NCBI GenBank assembly: GCA_002722095.1
Contig: PBKG01000024.1
Coordinates: 248,001-312,000 of the forward strand
Direction of reading: 5' to 3'
Source: Rhodospirillaceae bacterium
GTDB taxonomy: Bacteria; Pseudomonadota; Alphaproteobacteria; UBA8366
DNA: 64,000 nt
Position numbers and translations under genes: made by a program. Below are positions 62,502-64,000 of the stretch, one piece after another (the stretch's first letter is position 1; every line of letters begins with the position of its first letter). Below the pieces are notes generated by a model, which worked only from the letters and a program-made list of their open reading frames with translations, made no database searches and had not been told where the DNA came from.

Positions 62502-63044
62502 TCAGTGGACTGTATCTTCTTTCGCCTGATCCGAACGATCCGATCCGACAACCTGCGCGGTGTCGGCAGATTTTTTGATCCGGGAGCGTTTCGGCCGCGA
62601 CACCTTCGGGCGTGATCCGGGCTTGCGAGCAACCAGTGCTTTGACTTTTCTGTCCGCAAGCGATTTGGAATCGGTGTGCTTGTAAAACCCGTTTACCACC
62701 GCACCGGGCTTAACGCTGAGCGTCTCGTGATTGACGTCGCCGGTCACTTCCGCGGTCTCCGCCAGCTCCACGTCGTTGGCCGACAATGCGCCAATCACCT
62801 GACCGTGTATCGACGCTTCTTTGCAGTGGATTTTACCCTTGATATGGCCCGCACGCCCGACGGTAAGCTGTTCACAGCTAACATTGCCGTCGATACGCCC
62901 TTCGATATGGACTTCGCCATCGCCTTCGATATCGCCTTGAATATGGAGATCCGCCGACAAAATTGACGGTGCGGTATTCTGCGCCACGCCGTTTTTCTTT
63001 TCGACCGGCTGTAATTTGTTTTTTAGTTTGTCCGCGATGTCCAT
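62502..63044 (-). CDS. Bactofilin (polymer-forming cytoskeletal protein)
   Basis: 180 residues. The core (about 25-125) is a right-handed beta-helix of short repeats: HIQGDIEGDGEVHIEGRIDGNVSCEQLTVGRAGHIKGKIHCKEASIHGQVIG, as in bactofilin/DUF583. Flanking tails are charged and flexible; the C-terminal one (about 135-180) is Arg/Lys-rich. Bactofilins self-assemble and anchor enzymes at specific cell sites. A DUF1491 gene follows after 27 bases. Confidence 0.92.
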   Translation of the reverse strand: MDIADKLKNKLQPVEKKNGVAQNTAPSILSADLHIQGDIEGDGEVHIEGRIDGNVSCEQLTVGRAGHIKGKIHCKEASIHGQVIGALSANDVELAETAEVTGDVNHETLSVKPGAVVNGFYKHTDSKSLADRKVKALVARKPGSRPKVSRPKRSRIKKSADTAQVVGSDRSDQAKEDTVH

Positions 63045-63247
63045 TCCGGTGCCCTCGCTGGTATTTTTGTTATTGATTTCATAGTACAGCCTTAATGTTG
63101 CCTAAACAAGAAAGCTGACAACTTTTAAAATCAGTAAAATCAAATAAATAATTAGAGGCAGGCATTGAATTCCTGCTCGATTCGGCTACAAAAATAGTTA
63201 GCGAAATCCTAAGAAATACCAATCCGATAAAGAAAAGGGGCACCAAA

Positions 63248-64000
63248 ATGAAAATCGGCTATATCGGCCTCGGCAATATGGGCCGGCCCATCGCGGCGAA
63301 CCTCGCCCGTGCCGGCCATGAAATGATCGTCTTCGATTTGAACCGGGAAACGGTGGACGGCTTTGTCGAAGAATTCGACGCACGCCCGGCAAACGGATTG
63401 GAAAGCCTCGCACAGAGCTCCGATGTGGTGATTACCATCGTGCCGACTGGCCGCGACGTCCGCCAAATCATGCTCGGCGCCAAGGAGGGGGACGATTGCT
63501 TGCTCGCTGGGCTCGATGACAGCAAGCTTTTTATCGATATGAGCTCGTCCGAACCGACCGGGACCTTGGAGCTCGGCGAAGTGTTGAAAGAAAAAGGCAT
63601 CGCCTTCATCGACGCACCGGTTTCCGGTGGCGTTAAACGCGCCGAAGCCGGCACGATTGCGATTATGGTCGGTGGCGAAAAAGAGTCGGTCGAACGCGCC
63701 CGGCCTCTTTTCGAAGCGGCAGGCCAGGATATTTTCGAATGCGGCCCACTCGGTGCGGGTCACGCCACAAAAGCGCTCAACAACATGCTGTCGGCGCTCG
63801 GCGTGCTGGCAACGACTGAAGCGCTCCTGATCGGAAAACGGTTCGGGCTCGATCCGGCGTCAATGACCGACACGCTCAATAAATCCTCCGGTCGCAACAA
63901 TGCGACCGAGCTAAAATGCCATCAATTCATCCTCAATAAGAATTGGGCCTCGGGATTTTCGAGCGGGTTGATGCTGAAGGATCTCACCATCGCCCAAGAC
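63248..64000 (+). CDS. 3-hydroxyisobutyrate dehydrogenase-like NAD(P)-dependent oxidoreductase (3' end outside window)
   Basis: 251 codons from an ATG preceded by AAGGGG are open to the right edge, so the gene is cut. The start KIGYIGLGNMGRPIAANLARAGHEM is the NAD-binding motif. DAPVSGGVKRAEAGTIAIMVGG is the substrate-binding signature and GHATKALNNML holds the catalytic Lys. The family includes MmsB (3-hydroxyisobutyrate) and GarR/GlxR (tartronate semialdehyde) enzymes. Linkage to mmsA favours the valine route. It is divergent from bactofilin with about 200 AT-rich bases between. Confidence 0.9.
   Translation, partial: MKIGYIGLGNMGRPIAANLARAGHEMIVFDLNRETVDGFVEEFDARPANGLESLAQSSDVVITIVPTGRDVRQIMLGAKEGDDCLLAGLDDSKLFIDMSSSEPTGTLELGEVLKEKGIAFIDAPVSGGVKRAEAGTIAIMVGGEKESVERARPLFEAAGQDIFECGPLGAGHATKALNNMLSALGVLATTEALLIGKRFGLDPASMTDTLNKSSGRNNATELKCHQFILNKNWASGFSSGLMLKDLTIAQD

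Noticed and set aside
1..64000. Prophage, insertion sequence or CRISPR array
   Set aside because: No transposase, integrase, phage structural gene, Cas gene or spaced repeat series was seen on reading both strands.

Overview
The window looks like a chromosomal segment of a free-living alphaproteobacterium, probably Rhodospirillales-like. The grounds are the DUF1491 protein, the bactofilin, the DgcN/DgcA pair, the arsR-arsI-aqpS arrangement, an even mid-to-high GC composition, and dense coding with many ATGA/TGATG junctions. The taxonomic placement is inference. There is one tRNA and no rRNA, prophage, insertion sequence or CRISPR array. Both edges cut genes: a TPP enzyme on the left and a 3-hydroxyisobutyrate dehydrogenase-like gene on the right.

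Layout. 1-3.7 kb: end of a TPP-dependent decarboxylase/synthase, two overlapping EamA transporters and a class V aminotransferase. 3.8-6.9 kb: two tandem paralogues joining TPR repeats to a 2OG-Fe(II) oxygenase domain. 6.9-14.9 kb: an acyl-CoA carboxyltransferase, a four-gene operon (two MaoC-like double hot-dog proteins and a succinyl-CoA-synthetase-like pair), and divergent PrpF-type isomerase and class V aminotransferase genes. 14.9-16.6 kb: an arsenic locus (arsR, arsI-type C-As lyase, aqpS-type aquaglyceroporin) with a clear operator. 16.6-22 kb: a nuclease-fold/class III cyclase fusion, a DUF4197 protein, a cold-shock protein, PPK2, a multicopper oxidase and tRNA-Val(GAC). 22-29.7 kb: a GNAT acetyltransferase, a lytic transglycosylase, dgcA-dgcN with a class III aminotransferase, and the DUF1800/DUF1501 export pair. 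29.7-35 kb: a glycan cluster (GDP-fucose synthesis, a methyltransferase, a methyltransferase-glycosyltransferase fusion, a flippase-like membrane protein). 35-40.3 kb: a cyclophilin, mtnA, ggt and glpK. 40.4-43.5 kb: a TauD-cupin-bicupin-crotonase operon closed by a strong terminator. 43.6-47.3 kb: TerC, GDPD and ahpC/ahpF. 47.6-58.1 kb: a second accessory catabolic block (hydroxyacid dehydrogenase, double CaiB CoA-transferase, crotonase, second PrpF, third MaoC-like protein, two TauD dioxygenases, an alpha/beta hydrolase, a luciferase-like monooxygenase). 58.1-60.5 kb: an AT-rich patch with an SGNH-hydrolase-like envelope protein. 60.5-64 kb: mmsA, DUF1491, bactofilin and the partial 3-hydroxyisobutyrate dehydrogenase.

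How the genes fit together. The window is dominated by accessory catabolism of CoA-linked or carboxylated substrates, and several families recur as paralogues (PrpF twice, MaoC-like three times, TauD three times, class V aminotransferase twice, crotonase twice). No complete named pathway can be assigned. The clearer functional units are detoxification of trivalent methylarsenite with arsenite export, D-glutamate breakdown, fucosylated surface-glycan synthesis, peroxide defence and valine catabolism. The strongest candidates for something undescribed are the PD-(D/E)XK-like/cyclase fusion with non-canonical base-recognition residues, and the MaoC-MaoC-CoA-ligase operon facing a PrpF/aminotransferase operon.
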